Assembly: GCF_900090045.1 (NCBI RefSeq)
Contig: NC_041788.1
Coordinates: forward strand, 744,001 to 808,000
Reading direction: 5' to 3'
Length of the DNA: 64,000 nt
Source of the DNA: Plasmodium malariae
Taxonomy: Eukaryota > Apicomplexa > Aconoidasida > Haemosporida > Plasmodiidae
Shown one piece after another: positions 26,709 to 36,647 of the stretch (the stretch's first letter is position 1; every line of letters begins with the position of its first letter). Made by a program: the position numbers and the translations under genes. A model generated the notes under the pieces. That model searched no databases. It was not told the DNA's origin and saw nothing but the letters and a program-made list of their open reading frames with translations.

Positions 26709-28016
26709 TTAGTTAAATGAATATATTATCTTAAGAATTTTCTCTAGCGAACTATAAATATCAATATTTTCAATATAATTAACTGAAGGAACTAAATTTG
26801 TTGTCGTTTCTAGTAAATAATTTTGTATATCATTAATATAATTAATATTTTTGATGTATTTGTTTTCTTCTTCATTTGAATCTGTAGATCTACTAGAAAA
26901 TCTTCGAATACTAGTTTCCTTATCAGTTATGTAGACTAGGAAAAAAATAATTTTATTGGGATACTTCTTAATTAATTTATTTATAATTTCTGCATTTATA
27001 TGTACACCTTCTATTATTATAGATTCTTTGTTAACAATATGGTCATTAATTATGTTATCAACGTAGTTAAATATCAATTCACATTGTTTTGAGTAATTCC
27101 CAATACACCTCTTTCTCAGCATATTTTCAACGTCTTTACCTCTCTCTGAGTATTTAGTACTATAGCTTTTAAACTCCCTACTCTTAACTTTTTTTTTTTC
27201 GTCTGTCTGTACACCCCACTCTCTATTTATTTGCGCACATTCAAAATCTTCCTCATCTTCGCTACTATTTAATCTCCATGATTCGTATGTTGAATACCTA
27301 AGATACCTGTCATTCTGTACTTGATACTTTCTTAAAATTTCTCGTACAACATCTGTTGATAAAATTCTCCTTATATTTAAGAACAATCCTAATAAACAAC
27401 TTAAGGTACTCTTACCACCACCTGAAGTTCCACTTAATATAATAATAAGATTTTTTCTCTCCTTTTTTGAAAAATCCATATGTTCTAAATCTGAGTTTAG
27501 CGTCATTTTATTGTCTAATTTTGTATAAGACAACACCTCATTATCTAATTCAGTTTTCAATATCTCGTTATCTGATCCTAAGTTTAACATCTCGCTACCT
27601 GATTCTTCCATTAACATTTCGTTATGCAGTTCTGCATCTATTATCTCGTTATCTAATTCTGCATATAACACCTCGTTATCTAATTCAGTGTTCTGCATCT
27701 CACTATCTAATTCTGTGTTTATCCCACCATTACCTATTTCTGCATTTATCGTATTATTTTCTATATGATCTCTTTGTTTGAATAAATTCATACAGTTCTT
27801 GTCTACAAATTTTAAATTAAATTTGTCATTTTCCTTTTTCACTTTAATATATATATTATCTATAAAATAGTACTTGGAACATATGAACAATTCGTCACCT
27901 TCTATTGTATACTCCACTAATGGTATTCTATCCCTAGAATTTATGACCTTGTTTATAATGTCCTTCCTTCTTTGAACATATCTTCTTATTACATCTTCTA
28001 CGAGTGAATTGTTCAT
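26709..28016 (-). CDS. 2-phosphoglycerate-kinase-like P-loop protein
   Basis: A 435-aa single-exon frame. The C-terminal half has a Walker A motif (LSGTSGGGKSTL, residues 194-205; GxxGxGKS-type with Lys202), followed by RRILSTDVVREILRK, as in the archaeal 2-phosphoglycerate kinase and plant LPA1-like P-loop family, where ISTDxVRE follows the P-loop. Further on, IIIEGVHI matches that family's EGVH motif, then a basic RRFSSRS stretch. The N-terminal part (about 1-80) resembles the ATP-cone-like leader of this family. Residues about 93-170 are a degenerate 9-10-residue repeat (xxELDNExx) that looks like a lineage-specific insert. Substrate is not proven; an inositol-phosphate role as proposed for plant LPA1 is possible. 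Confidence 0.75.
   Translation of the reverse strand: MNNSLVEDVIRRYVQRRKDIINKVINSRDRIPLVEYTIEGDELFICSKYYFIDNIYIKVKKENDKFNLKFVDKNCMNLFKQRDHIENNTINAEIGNGGINTELDSEMQNTELDNEVLYAELDNEIIDAELHNEMLMEESGSEMLNLGSDNEILKTELDNEVLSYTKLDNKMTLNSDLEHMDFSKKERKNLIIILSGTSGGGKSTLSCLLGLFLNIRRILSTDVVREILRKYQVQNDRYLRYSTYESWRLNSSEDEEDFECAQINREWGVQTDEKKKVKSREFKSYSTKYSERGKDVENMLRKRCIGNYSKQCELIFNYVDNIINDHIVNKESIIIEGVHINAEIINKLIKKYPNKIIFFLVYITDKETSIRRFSSRSTDSNEEENKYIKNINYINDIQNYLLETTTNLVPSVNYIENIDIYSSLEKILKIIYSFN
27500..27740 (-). repeat. ELDNE coding repeat in the kinase-like gene
   Basis: Imperfect tandem units of about 27-30 bp around CTCGTTATCTAATTCTGC (plus strand). They encode xxELDNExx repeats between the N-terminal region and the P-loop domain. 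Confidence 0.75.
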
Positions 28017-28344
28017 CTTTACTCATTTCTTACAAACTAGTTGTGTTAATATGAAAATAAAAAATTAATTGGGTATTTTAATTCTGTACCATTCTTATGA
28101 TATATTATGTATACACCAGACTATTTCTACTACGAATCCTTATCTACTAAATAAAAAACGAAAAAAATAAAATTAACAAATACAATTGAATATGCGGTCG
28201 AAAGTGCAAGGTGGAAAATGTAAAAAACATTTACAAACGAACGAATAAAAAAACTTTTTTACTTAACAAATGTCGTATGCACGAAACAAAAAAAAAAAAA
28301 AGAAACATACACATATATATATATATGTATATACACGTGTGTAT

Positions 28345-28510
28345 ATCCATGCAAATATACATACAGAAATACATGCAAATATCCATACAAATACATATAC
28401 AAATATACATACAAATATCCATGCAAATGCATATACAAATATACATACAAATATCCATGCAAATATACATAGAAATGTACTTGTATATAAACATAAAAAT
28501 GTACAAACAA
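28345..28510. repeat. ACAAATA/CATGCAAATA minisatellite
   Basis: Repeated 12- and 16-bp words (CATACAAATA, CCATGCAAATA, CATATACAAATA) about 330 bp upstream of the kinase-like gene start. All reading frames are open because of the repeat, so none is taken as coding. Confidence 0.8.
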
Positions 28511-28879
28511 ATACATAAATAAATAAATAAATATATATATATAAATATATCAATTTTACTTCAATTTACAAACGCCCTTCCTAATCCTCCCTGAATGTGC
28601 GCTATGTGTAACGTAAAAGGAAAAAGTAAAAAAAAATAAATAATAAAAAATTTAATTCTTTCTGAACATTTTTTTCCCAGTGTTATTAAATATATAAACG
28701 CAAAAATTTAATAGAAACATGTATATATATACAATTATAAAATAAAAAAAAAAAAAAATTAATGCATATAAAAAAGAAATAATATGCCCCTCAATACTTC
28801 TATTTATTATTATTATACACATTATACTCATACACTTCATGCACATATCATGTGCACAATATATACACTATAAATACAC

Positions 28880-28936
28880 CATGTAAGAATTTGCTCATCT
28901 ACACTATCTTGTTCACACGATTTCACCTGTAAGTGT

Positions 28937-28977
<41 letters not shown>

Positions 28978-29008
28978 CACAGGTATATTTAAGCACAAGC
29001 TCAAACAT
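28880..29008 (-). CDS. Candidate first two exons of a small spliced gene, unrecognised
   Basis: Exon 1 is 28979-29008 (MFELVLKYTC, donor GTATAT, phase 0). The intron is mostly a (TA)n run. Exon 2 is 28880-28926 (acceptor CACTTACAG, VKSCEQDSVDEQILT, donor GTGTAT, phase 2). Codon third positions are A/T-rich while first and second are not. Downstream exons probably lie at 28560-28850 but could not be assigned. No family recognised. Confidence 0.35.
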
Positions 29009-29598
29009 GAATAATTTAAATTGAAAAAAAAATAACAAATAAAAAAAAATATTTATAAAAATTAACTAAATGAAAATATAACAGATAACTATATAACAAA
29101 ATAACTAAATTATAAATATCTAAATAATCGATCTAGAAAGGCTTAATCATACGAAAGCTGTTAATGAAATGAATAATAAAAAACTTCACTTTAGGAACTT
29201 TATTTTGTTTATAGATCATTTGTAAATTTACTAAAAAATGAGAGATTATAATTACAAATTAAAGTAAAAATTCTATTTTATAACACAAATAATTAAGTTT
29301 TATTTTGATAAAACAATCCTTTTTTTTTTTTTTTTCTTTATATTTCGATATATAAGTTAAATGGGAAAAGCTCATTCCAAAAAAACAAAAAAACAAAAAA
29401 AAAAAAAAAAAAAAAAAAGAATATTGAACTGTTTTTACGCAGACATAAATTAAAGCAAGTTTAAACTATTTAAAGAAAAGACAAAATAAAATAATATAGT
29501 AAAATATTATAATAATAAAGTAACTTTTATAAAAGTTTACAAAATAAGCAAAAATGGTGTATGCAAGAAACAAAAGAAGAAAATAAACAAACGAAGTG

Positions 29599-29630
<32 letters not shown>

Positions 29631-29834
29631 GCGAACAGTTGAGATGCCATACAACTGACAGATTCGTTAATTAAATACTATTAAGAACAAATTTTAACAT
29701 ACTCAAATTTTCAAAATTAAAAAAGGAAAAGAATTTTCCTTTCCTTGAATGATATAATAAATCAATCTACTTTTAATTCATTATATCTACATTTTATTAT
29801 ATATGTACTAGTACATATATACGAACTTGTATAA

Positions 29835-32800
29835 TCAAACAGTCTCGTAGTCGTAGGAAGTCTGCTTAGCTGATGTAGTTCTACAGTGTTCATCTAAATT
29901 AATTTTTAAATTTTTGCAAAGGAACTCCATTATTCTACAATTGGAGTGAGCATAATATAAATCTTTATACAAAAAGCATTTTTTCTGTAACATTAATATA
30001 TATATTATTTCTTCAAATTTGTACTTGTATATAAAAAAGAGTAGGCTTAATAACATTCTGTTATTAACATAGTCTCTATTTATGCATAATTCACGAAATA
30101 TATGTTTATTTACTGGCATTTCATGAAAATATCGTACTTTTACAACTGTGTAATATATATGAATGAACGTTTTCATTGCATCTTTATTTTGAGGTCTACA
30201 TGATTCGTTTCTTGCACTAGAATAACTCCTATTGTCATAAGAACTTGTACATACGAATGTACTGTTATATGACATAGGAGCATTGTACAATAAGGCATCT
30301 TCATTCGATGAGGTATCATTGTTCTGTTCTCTCTCGTGATATGTAACTTTTGTCCAAGATGAATTTTCGTCTATTCCTTTCTCCCCATTACGTAAATTTT
30401 TACCATCTATAATAGCATCCTCATAGGTATCACTGCCACCTGAACCATTTAAAGATAAACTTAAGTTCAAAGTTGTCTTAATGGTATCAGTTAAGTATGA
30501 ATCGTCCAGATTAATGTTGCTTTCTTTATCATAATTCGTTTTTCTTGTTAGGTGAGCCTTATTTTGCTGCTCATTATATTGAATGTATCTAAATATAAAT
30601 ATATTTGTTATTGTTTCTACACTCTTCATATATTTGTTGTTTTTCTTCCTTATTTGCAACGATTTTAATATAAGAAATAAACTTTCATTCGTCATATCGT
30701 AGTACGCACATCGATAAAGAACTTTTTTTTTTAAAATAAACTGAAAAAATGAGTTTAAAAAATTTGCGTCAAATACCAGGTCATTGTTTATATAGTGTGA
30801 ATAGGCCTTGTTTTTATATAATATATAAGCAACTCGTTTTTTTACTTTTTCATTCTCATTTTCGTTTGAATTGTAATTCTTATAATATATGCAACTCTTG
30901 CAGACGGTACTTATAATTAATCTTTTCTCATTGCTGTCAAAATTATAACCGTTTTTTACACCCTCTATACATTTTAATGGATAGCAAAATTTCTCGCTAT
31001 TAGCTTCTTCACCTAGTAAGTAATTGTGAAAGAAGTCTAAGAAATGAAGATATTTTTTTTTTGTTTCATTGCAGCTTTCTCTGCTTGTTAAGATAAAAAC
31101 TTTAGAAATAACTAATGATAAATAATTGACATTTATGTATTTCAATTTAAAAATAATATTTTTTAATAAAAAAAATAAATTATTAGAATTAAAGTAATGA
31201 ATATGTAATGCAAATAAATCTACAGGGGTGTACATAAATATATTGTTCAAAACGTTATAAATGTAGCTGTCTATCTCAAAAGTATTTCTTCCAATAGCTG
31301 CTGATATGTTCATATTATTATGTAAACTATTTATACTATTACAATTAGGAGCATTATTCTGTTCTAAATGTTTACTTAAAAAATGGTTACTCTTTCTCAT
31401 GCTTCCAGTTATATCATAGTTCCCACTAGCTTCATTGGAATTAACATAATTCTTGATTTTATTCCCTTCTTTACTTCTCACAGCACTTCTAATGCTTTTG
31501 CAACTAACGTAATTTATTTTACTTGCTGTGAATATATATTTGCTAACCCTTTCACCGACATAAATATGTTCATCTATAATTGAAACATTTTCCCCCTTTC
31601 CTCTATCTACAGGAAATATTACATTAGAATAGTCTATGCCAGTAAAATCATCTCTACCTGTAGAATAGTCTCTATCAGTAATATTGTCTCTACCAATAGA
31701 ATCGTCTCTACCAATAGAATCGTTTCTACCAATAGATTCGTCTCTATTATTAGAATGGATTCTCTCAAATGAACCAACTTTATCTCTGGAATTAGCCTTA
31801 TCATCCGAACCGCTGCTATCTTTTAAAATGCCATTATTTAAGTAAAACTTATACAAGCATTTTTCGTGACAGCTGTTCATTAAATTACTCTGCTTGGTAA
31901 GAAAATCTTCATATGTGTCAAAGCAGCTCTTGAAATATTCATAAACCTGCAAGAGTTGTAGTGCATTTAATTTTTTAAAAACTTTTCCAATTTTTACATT
32001 CTTATCGTAATTCTCGTTTTCTCCATAAAAAACAGAATTATTAATTCTGTAACTTAAAAATGGATCGAAATTTCTTAAATTACTAACACCAATAAACAAA
32101 CTCTTTAAAAACAAAAATACCCCTTCATAATACGTAGTCTCGACATAGAAGTAAAAAAGCTGTAATAAAAACTGACTGTCATAAGATATTAACTTGTTCT
32201 TTTCGTTATACTCGAATATTACGCTTTTATTTCCCACCGCATATGGTTTTGTCTCCCTTAAAATGGAAAACGAATTTTTTGATGAATTTTTTTCTTCGTC
32301 TTTTGTACCATGATCATGTATTTCAACATTTGTTCTTCCTAACTTATAGAACTCTTCCCCTCTTGTATGTAAGTATTCACTATTTTTTTTCTTAAAAAAA
32401 TTAAAATATATTAAAGAAATATCACATAAGTACTTGACAATATTAGCACTTTTGTACTCGTTCAATAAGACTAAAAACTCGTTTTCCGTCAAATTAAGAA
32501 TGTCCGTATTTATTTTATGTAACAGTATTTCATCGACAAAAATATTGAAATAATTATATTTTTCAAGTAATAATTTTAAAAACAAAAATATAATTATATT
32601 AAACTTATTGTAAAGAGGGACATAATAATAACACATACTCATCAACAGTTTTTTATTCAACATATTAATAGATACATAATTTTTTGGTTGAAAGGAATAT
32701 ATGTTGGATAGTATCTGATAAATGTCATCTTTGTCAAATCTTTTTAAATTACTCAAAAGATAATCGTATAAAACTTTTAATAAATCTTCTTTAAAATATT

Positions 32801-34064
32801 TGTAGTATATTAAAGCTTCCATTAGTATAATTACTTTGCTTTTATTTTTGTCCTCCATGTATTTCTTGTTATAATACTCATATATATAATCTACATAATT
32901 ATTTTCCGCAATGAATTTGTTGTGTAGTGATCCATAAATGTCTACATAATTATCATATATATTGTATTTACATTCTTTATCACGTCTTCTATGCACTTGC
33001 ATGTTATCATCACATATACATGGTGAGATATTATGCAAGTTCCTACCAGTCGCACCACTAGGTTGATGAATTTCCATATGACTACTCTCTTCATCAATAA
33101 TATTTTGAATGCTTTTCTTTAAAAAGAAGGAATCCATATAATTCTTATTTTTTTCAACACTCAGATGATGTATTTTCATAATAATTTGGTCATGAAAATA
33201 TTCTATTAGACATGTTTTAGAATAATTTAACTTTTTTAAATTGTTCAAAAGAAAAATGATAACATTTATATCAAAGATAAAGTTATTGGTGATAATGTAC
33301 GCCGTTAAAAGATCTAACGTTTTTTCATTTTTGCAATTTAAATAAAATAACGAGGTGAAAATATTTAGTATGTTATCTGTATTTAATACATTTTTATTAT
33401 TTAAAATAATTACAAGCAAAGAATTAATAAAACTTCTATTTACCCTATTAAAATAAGAATATATATACAATATTAGATGCACTTGCGAGATTTTAAATTT
33501 CTCCTTATTAACATAAATATATTTTTCTAACAATTTTAGGAACTTCTCATTTCTATATTTCAGCTTATACAAACTTACTAGTATAGTTGACACACTGTTG
33601 GGGGTAATCGCATTTTCATCATCATTTTCATCATTGAAAACATCATCAACATTATAAGTAGATTCACTGTAATTATTTAAATCGTTGAAAAGGTTTAAAT
33701 TATTTAAATAGTTTATTATATACACCTCTAAAGAATTTATAATTTTCCTCACTAAATGTATATTCTGTAACCTCACATTGCTCACACATTTTATCGTGTC
33801 AACTAATTCTTTAAACCTTTGATAATGTATTGGAGTTTTAATGAACTTATCCACATTTAAGCTATTAATATTAATATATTTATTTAAAGAAAAATCAATG
33901 TAAATGTTTTTAAACTTATTACTTTTGTTTCTAGGACTTTTCGTTTTAGCTATTTCATCAGCTTTATTTATATAGAGTCTTTTGTTAAAATATACGAAAA
34001 AAAAATTCCTTTTCCATATTATTTTTCTGTCCATTATATATTTGTAGTTCGGTTCGTTTAACAA
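29835..34064 (-). CDS. Helical-repeat protein, possibly organellar RNA-binding (1409 aa)
   Basis: A single-exon frame with a basic, aromatic-rich N-terminus (MLNEPNYKYIMDRKIIWKR..FFFVYFNKRLYINKA) that could be a mitochondrial presequence; Met11 is an alternative start. The body is a long series of short hydrophobic helix pairs (e.g. NTDNILNIFTSLFYLNC, NVIIFLLNNLKKLNYSK). This resembles the octo/heptatricopeptide-type helical repeats of Plasmodium organellar proteins, but I see no C-terminal RAP domain. A charged low-complexity insert of about 100 residues contains a degenerate (S/D)IGRD repeat (31640-31740). The function is unknown, and the assignment to an RNA-binding repeat family is inference. 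It diverges from the SCOC-like gene with 783 bp between starts. Confidence 0.65.
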   Translation of the reverse strand: MLNEPNYKYIMDRKIIWKRNFFFVYFNKRLYINKADEIAKTKSPRNKSNKFKNIYIDFSLNKYININSLNVDKFIKTPIHYQRFKELVDTIKCVSNVRLQNIHLVRKIINSLEVYIINYLNNLNLFNDLNNYSESTYNVDDVFNDENDDENAITPNSVSTILVSLYKLKYRNEKFLKLLEKYIYVNKEKFKISQVHLILYIYSYFNRVNRSFINSLLVIILNNKNVLNTDNILNIFTSLFYLNCKNEKTLDLLTAYIITNNFIFDINVIIFLLNNLKKLNYSKTCLIEYFHDQIIMKIHHLSVEKNKNYMDSFFLKKSIQNIIDEESSHMEIHQPSGATGRNLHNISPCICDDNMQVHRRRDKECKYNIYDNYVDIYGSLHNKFIAENNYVDYIYEYYNKKYMEDKNKSKVIILMEALIYYKYFKEDLLKVLYDYLLSNLKRFDKDDIYQILSNIYSFQPKNYVSINMLNKKLLMSMCYYYVPLYNKFNIIIFLFLKLLLEKYNYFNIFVDEILLHKINTDILNLTENEFLVLLNEYKSANIVKYLCDISLIYFNFFKKKNSEYLHTRGEEFYKLGRTNVEIHDHGTKDEEKNSSKNSFSILRETKPYAVGNKSVIFEYNEKNKLISYDSQFLLQLFYFYVETTYYEGVFLFLKSLFIGVSNLRNFDPFLSYRINNSVFYGENENYDKNVKIGKVFKKLNALQLLQVYEYFKSCFDTYEDFLTKQSNLMNSCHEKCLYKFYLNNGILKDSSGSDDKANSRDKVGSFERIHSNNRDESIGRNDSIGRDDSIGRDNITDRDYSTGRDDFTGIDYSNVIFPVDRGKGENVSIIDEHIYVGERVSKYIFTASKINYVSCKSIRSAVRSKEGNKIKNYVNSNEASGNYDITGSMRKSNHFLSKHLEQNNAPNCNSINSLHNNMNISAAIGRNTFEIDSYIYNVLNNIFMYTPVDLFALHIHYFNSNNLFFLLKNIIFKLKYINVNYLSLVISKVFILTSRESCNETKKKYLHFLDFFHNYLLGEEANSEKFCYPLKCIEGVKNGYNFDSNEKRLIISTVCKSCIYYKNYNSNENENEKVKKRVAYILYKNKAYSHYINNDLVFDANFLNSFFQFILKKKVLYRCAYYDMTNESLFLILKSLQIRKKNNKYMKSVETITNIFIFRYIQYNEQQNKAHLTRKTNYDKESNINLDDSYLTDTIKTTLNLSLSLNGSGGSDTYEDAIIDGKNLRNGEKGIDENSSWTKVTYHEREQNNDTSSNEDALLYNAPMSYNSTFVCTSSYDNRSYSSARNESCRPQNKDAMKTFIHIYYTVVKVRYFHEMPVNKHIFRELCINRDYVNNRMLLSLLFFIYKYKFEEIIYILMLQKKCFLYKDLYYAHSNCRIMEFLCKNLKINLDEHCRTTSAKQTSYDYETV
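31640..31745 (-). repeat. Six- to seven-codon SIGRDD repeat
   Basis: Units such as TCTCTACCAATAGAATCG on the plus strand, encoding SIGRDD, SIGRND, STGRDD and related, within the 1409-aa protein. Confidence 0.75.
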
Positions 34065-34847
34065 TGTACTGTATTACACGTTCTAACTACATATACGTTA
34101 ATACAAATGTATACATATAGATATATATATTCATATATAAGTGTATATTTTTTTAGCTTATTTAAAATTTTTTTCCAGCATTCCTTTTATTTTTCCCTTA
34201 TCTCTTACCTACTTGTGGCATATTTGAATATGGACTAATACATCGAGATTTTTTGTTACGCCCATTTGTGTTTCCTCAATTTGATACAATTTTTGCGGCT
34301 TTTAATTCTTCTCATTTGTAAATATATATGTTTGTATATATGTGTTTATTTATGTATGTATTTATTCATGGATGTACATATATTTGTATTTATGTATGTA
34401 TATATATATGTATTTATATATATACCTATATGTGCATGTACTATGCTTGGCCGTTTATGGTGAACATGCCTATCAATTTTTTTTTTTTTATTGTTTACTT
34501 TTTATTATTTTTTTCTTCATATCAATCTGTGGGCGATTACAAGAAAAATATTGAAAAGGCACGCAACTTGACAAATTAATGAAGGAAGTTGATCCTTAAT
34601 TCTCCTTTTTGTTTTGGCCTTTTTTGAGAAATATATCAATAATTAATTATGCACAATAGTGTGAATATAGCCCCTCTGTTTATGCATGTAGTTGATGTGA
34701 CAAATAATAGTGCCAACTCTATAGGTATATGTTATATATGTGCATATAATGCAAGTTGGAATTATGTTAATCAAAAAAGCTGCCGTTCTCTCATGCTATT
34801 CCACATGTTAAAATATAAATACACACATATATATATTGTAATCAAAA
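34065..34847. promoter_or_regulatory. Shared divergent promoter region
   Basis: 783 bp between the start of the helical-repeat gene (-) and the SCOC-like gene (+). It contains a TATGTA/TTTATG microsatellite at about 34320-34435 and T runs near 34481. No specific motif can be named. Open frames over the microsatellite are low-complexity and are not called. Confidence 0.55.
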
Positions 34848-36647
34848 ATGTACCCACTGAGTGATGCATATTTAGAAAAAACGTCCAACAATGAAATCAT
34901 TCAAAGGATAATGGAGCTTCAAAATTTGTTGATAATTATTTCTGATAACATGGAATTGTTAAAAAATAAAAATAAATTATTGGATGAAGAGAATAAAAGT
35001 TTACAAAGACATATTAAAGATATAGTAAACCAAGTTAAAACGGAATTTACGCAAAATGCTCACAAGGATAATTCAGCTCATTCGGAATACACACCTGTCC
35101 ATCTTCGAACGCAAAAAGGTGAAGACAAAAATTACGAAAGCTACAATGGTAAACATAACAACACTGAACAGGATAGTAGTAATAATAATATAGATAATAG
35201 TACTACTAATAATAATATGTATGACAATAGTAATAATATGCATAATAATAATACGAATAATAATAATATGAATAATAATAATAATAATATGGATGATAAT
35301 AATAATAATATGGATGATGATAATAATAATAATATGGATGACAATAGTAATAATATGGATGATAATAATAATAATAATAATAATAATATGGACGATAATA
35401 ATAATAATAATATGGATGAAAATAATAATAATATGGATGATAATAATAATAATATGGATAAAAACAAAAACAGAACAAATAACAACAATAGAGGTACAAA
35501 CCATAACATTAACGAGGTAAATAACAGAAACACCCCAGAGGGGATACTTAATAGTAAAAAGCATGTAGAATATACAAATAATACCATATATTGTGAAAAT
35601 ACAAATTACAATAAAATACAAAATATTAACAATATTAAACGAGAATATACAAATAATGAGAATAATATAGAGAAAGAGTTAAATGTTAGTAACAATAATA
35701 AAAAAAGGGGTGGCGATAATCCCACTCTTTTAAAAGATCATAATTCATCCAGAAGTAATATTTATAATTTATTAATGGAAGGGGAAAAGTTTAACTCTTT
35801 TATTAACATGGCATCTAATGTTCTTAATTCTTCTTTTTTTAATATATCAAAAGAGCTTGAATATAAAAAAAGAACCGATTTAAATATTGTAAAGTCGCAG
35901 GACAAAACTGCAAGAAATGTATGTACAAATAATAATGAAATAATTAAAACAAATAAAAGCTCATACAATGAGGGAAACAATAATTTATTAGAGAAAACAT
36001 ATACGAATAGTTCAGACTATAGCAATGAAAGGCCCCCTAACAAAATGAAAAGCAGTTGCGTTGAAGACGTAATCTTGCTTGACGAAGAAGAAACACAAGG
36101 AGGAGAACAAAAGTGTGAACATGAAGTAGCAAAAGAAAAAGGAGGAATAGAAAAACAAACAGAATCAGTAAATGAGAAGGGGGAACTACCTGATAAAGAG
36201 GAGCTAATTGATAAAAAGGTGCTAATTGAGAGGGGGAACGTAATTCAGAAAGGGAAGCTAACTGAGAAGGAGGAAGTAAACGAGAAGGAAAAAGTAACTG
36301 AGGAGGAGGAAGTAATCGAGAAGGAAAAAGTAACTGAGGAGGAGGAAGTAATCGAGAAGGAAAAAGTAACTGAGGAGGAGGAAGTAATCGAGAAGGAAAA
36401 AGTAACTGAGGAGGTATTGTTTAAGAAGGATATAGTAAATGAAAAGGAGCAGCTAACTGAGAAGACAGAAGTAAATAAAAAGGAAGTAATTAAGAAGGAA
36501 GTTCCTGAGGAGATAGTAAATGAAAAGGGTACAGAAAATGTAGAAGCAGTGACTGAGAAGGATATAGTGATTGTGAAGGAGGAAGCGATTGAGAACGATA
36601 CACAAAACCAGGAGACAAGTAATGCCGAAAATAACAAGGTTATATAA
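34848..36647 (+). CDS. SCOC-like short coiled-coil domain fused to low-complexity tail
   Basis: 599 aa. Residues 16-64 (IIQRIMELQNLLIIISDN, then LLDEENKSLQRHIKDIVNQV) match, position by position in character, the short coiled-coil protein SCOC (DUF2205). In animals SCOC is an ARL1-binding Golgi and autophagy protein of only about 80-150 aa; the family core is (I/L)xxLxELQxxLxxL followed by ENxxLxxxIxxLM. After residue about 100 the protein is low complexity: an (N)nMDD(N)n array (about 35190-35460), then Asn/Ser/Lys-rich sequence, then a 12-residue EKEKVTEEEEVI repeat (about 36265-36413). Neither tail is expected in SCOC. The frame ends at TAA, but coding-like sequence continues beyond it (see 36648-36960). 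The family call is by eye. Confidence 0.6.
   Translation: MYPLSDAYLEKTSNNEIIQRIMELQNLLIIISDNMELLKNKNKLLDEENKSLQRHIKDIVNQVKTEFTQNAHKDNSAHSEYTPVHLRTQKGEDKNYESYNGKHNNTEQDSSNNNIDNSTTNNNMYDNSNNMHNNNTNNNNMNNNNNNMDDNNNNMDDDNNNNMDDNSNNMDDNNNNNNNNMDDNNNNNMDENNNNMDDNNNNMDKNKNRTNNNNRGTNHNINEVNNRNTPEGILNSKKHVEYTNNTIYCENTNYNKIQNINNIKREYTNNENNIEKELNVSNNNKKRGGDNPTLLKDHNSSRSNIYNLLMEGEKFNSFINMASNVLNSSFFNISKELEYKKRTDLNIVKSQDKTARNVCTNNNEIIKTNKSSYNEGNNNLLEKTYTNSSDYSNERPPNKMKSSCVEDVILLDEEETQGGEQKCEHEVAKEKGGIEKQTESVNEKGELPDKEELIDKKVLIERGNVIQKGKLTEKEEVNEKEKVTEEEEVIEKEKVTEEEEVIEKEKVTEEEEVIEKEKVTEEVLFKKDIVNEKEQLTEKTEVNKKEVIKKEVPEEIVNEKGTENVEAVTEKDIVIVKEEAIENDTQNQETSNAENNKVI
35190..35465 (+). repeat. AAT-type trinucleotide array encoding Asn/Met/Asp
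   Basis: Repeated AATAATAATATGGATGATAA units give poly-Asn broken by MDD. It also opens Ile/Tyr-rich frames on the other strand, which are not called. Confidence 0.9.
36265..36413 (+). repeat. 36-bp coding repeat (EKEKVTEEEEVI), about 4 copies
   Basis: Unit GAAGTAATCGAGAAGGAAAA plus AGTAACTGAGGAGGAG, near-identical copies in phase with the reading frame. It is a charged, probably extended or helical, repeat. Confidence 0.9.

Larger units (their letters stand above)
28017..29834. other. Intergenic region between the kinase-like gene and the helical-repeat gene
   Basis: Holds the promoter of the kinase-like gene (-) and the 3' region of the 1409-aa gene (-). There is a minisatellite of ACAAATATCCATGCAAATAT type at about 28345-28510, a (TA)n run at 28942-28970, and long A runs at 29397-29418 and 29608-29630. 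A candidate small spliced minus-strand gene lies at about 28880-29008. A second less AT-rich patch (28570-28620, minus, e.g. AHSGRIRKGVCKLK then stop) may be a terminal exon. Confidence 0.55.

Noticed and set aside
35073..35621. Long Ile/Tyr/Leu-rich minus-strand frames
   Set aside because: Antisense shadow of the poly-Asn array in the SCOC-like gene.
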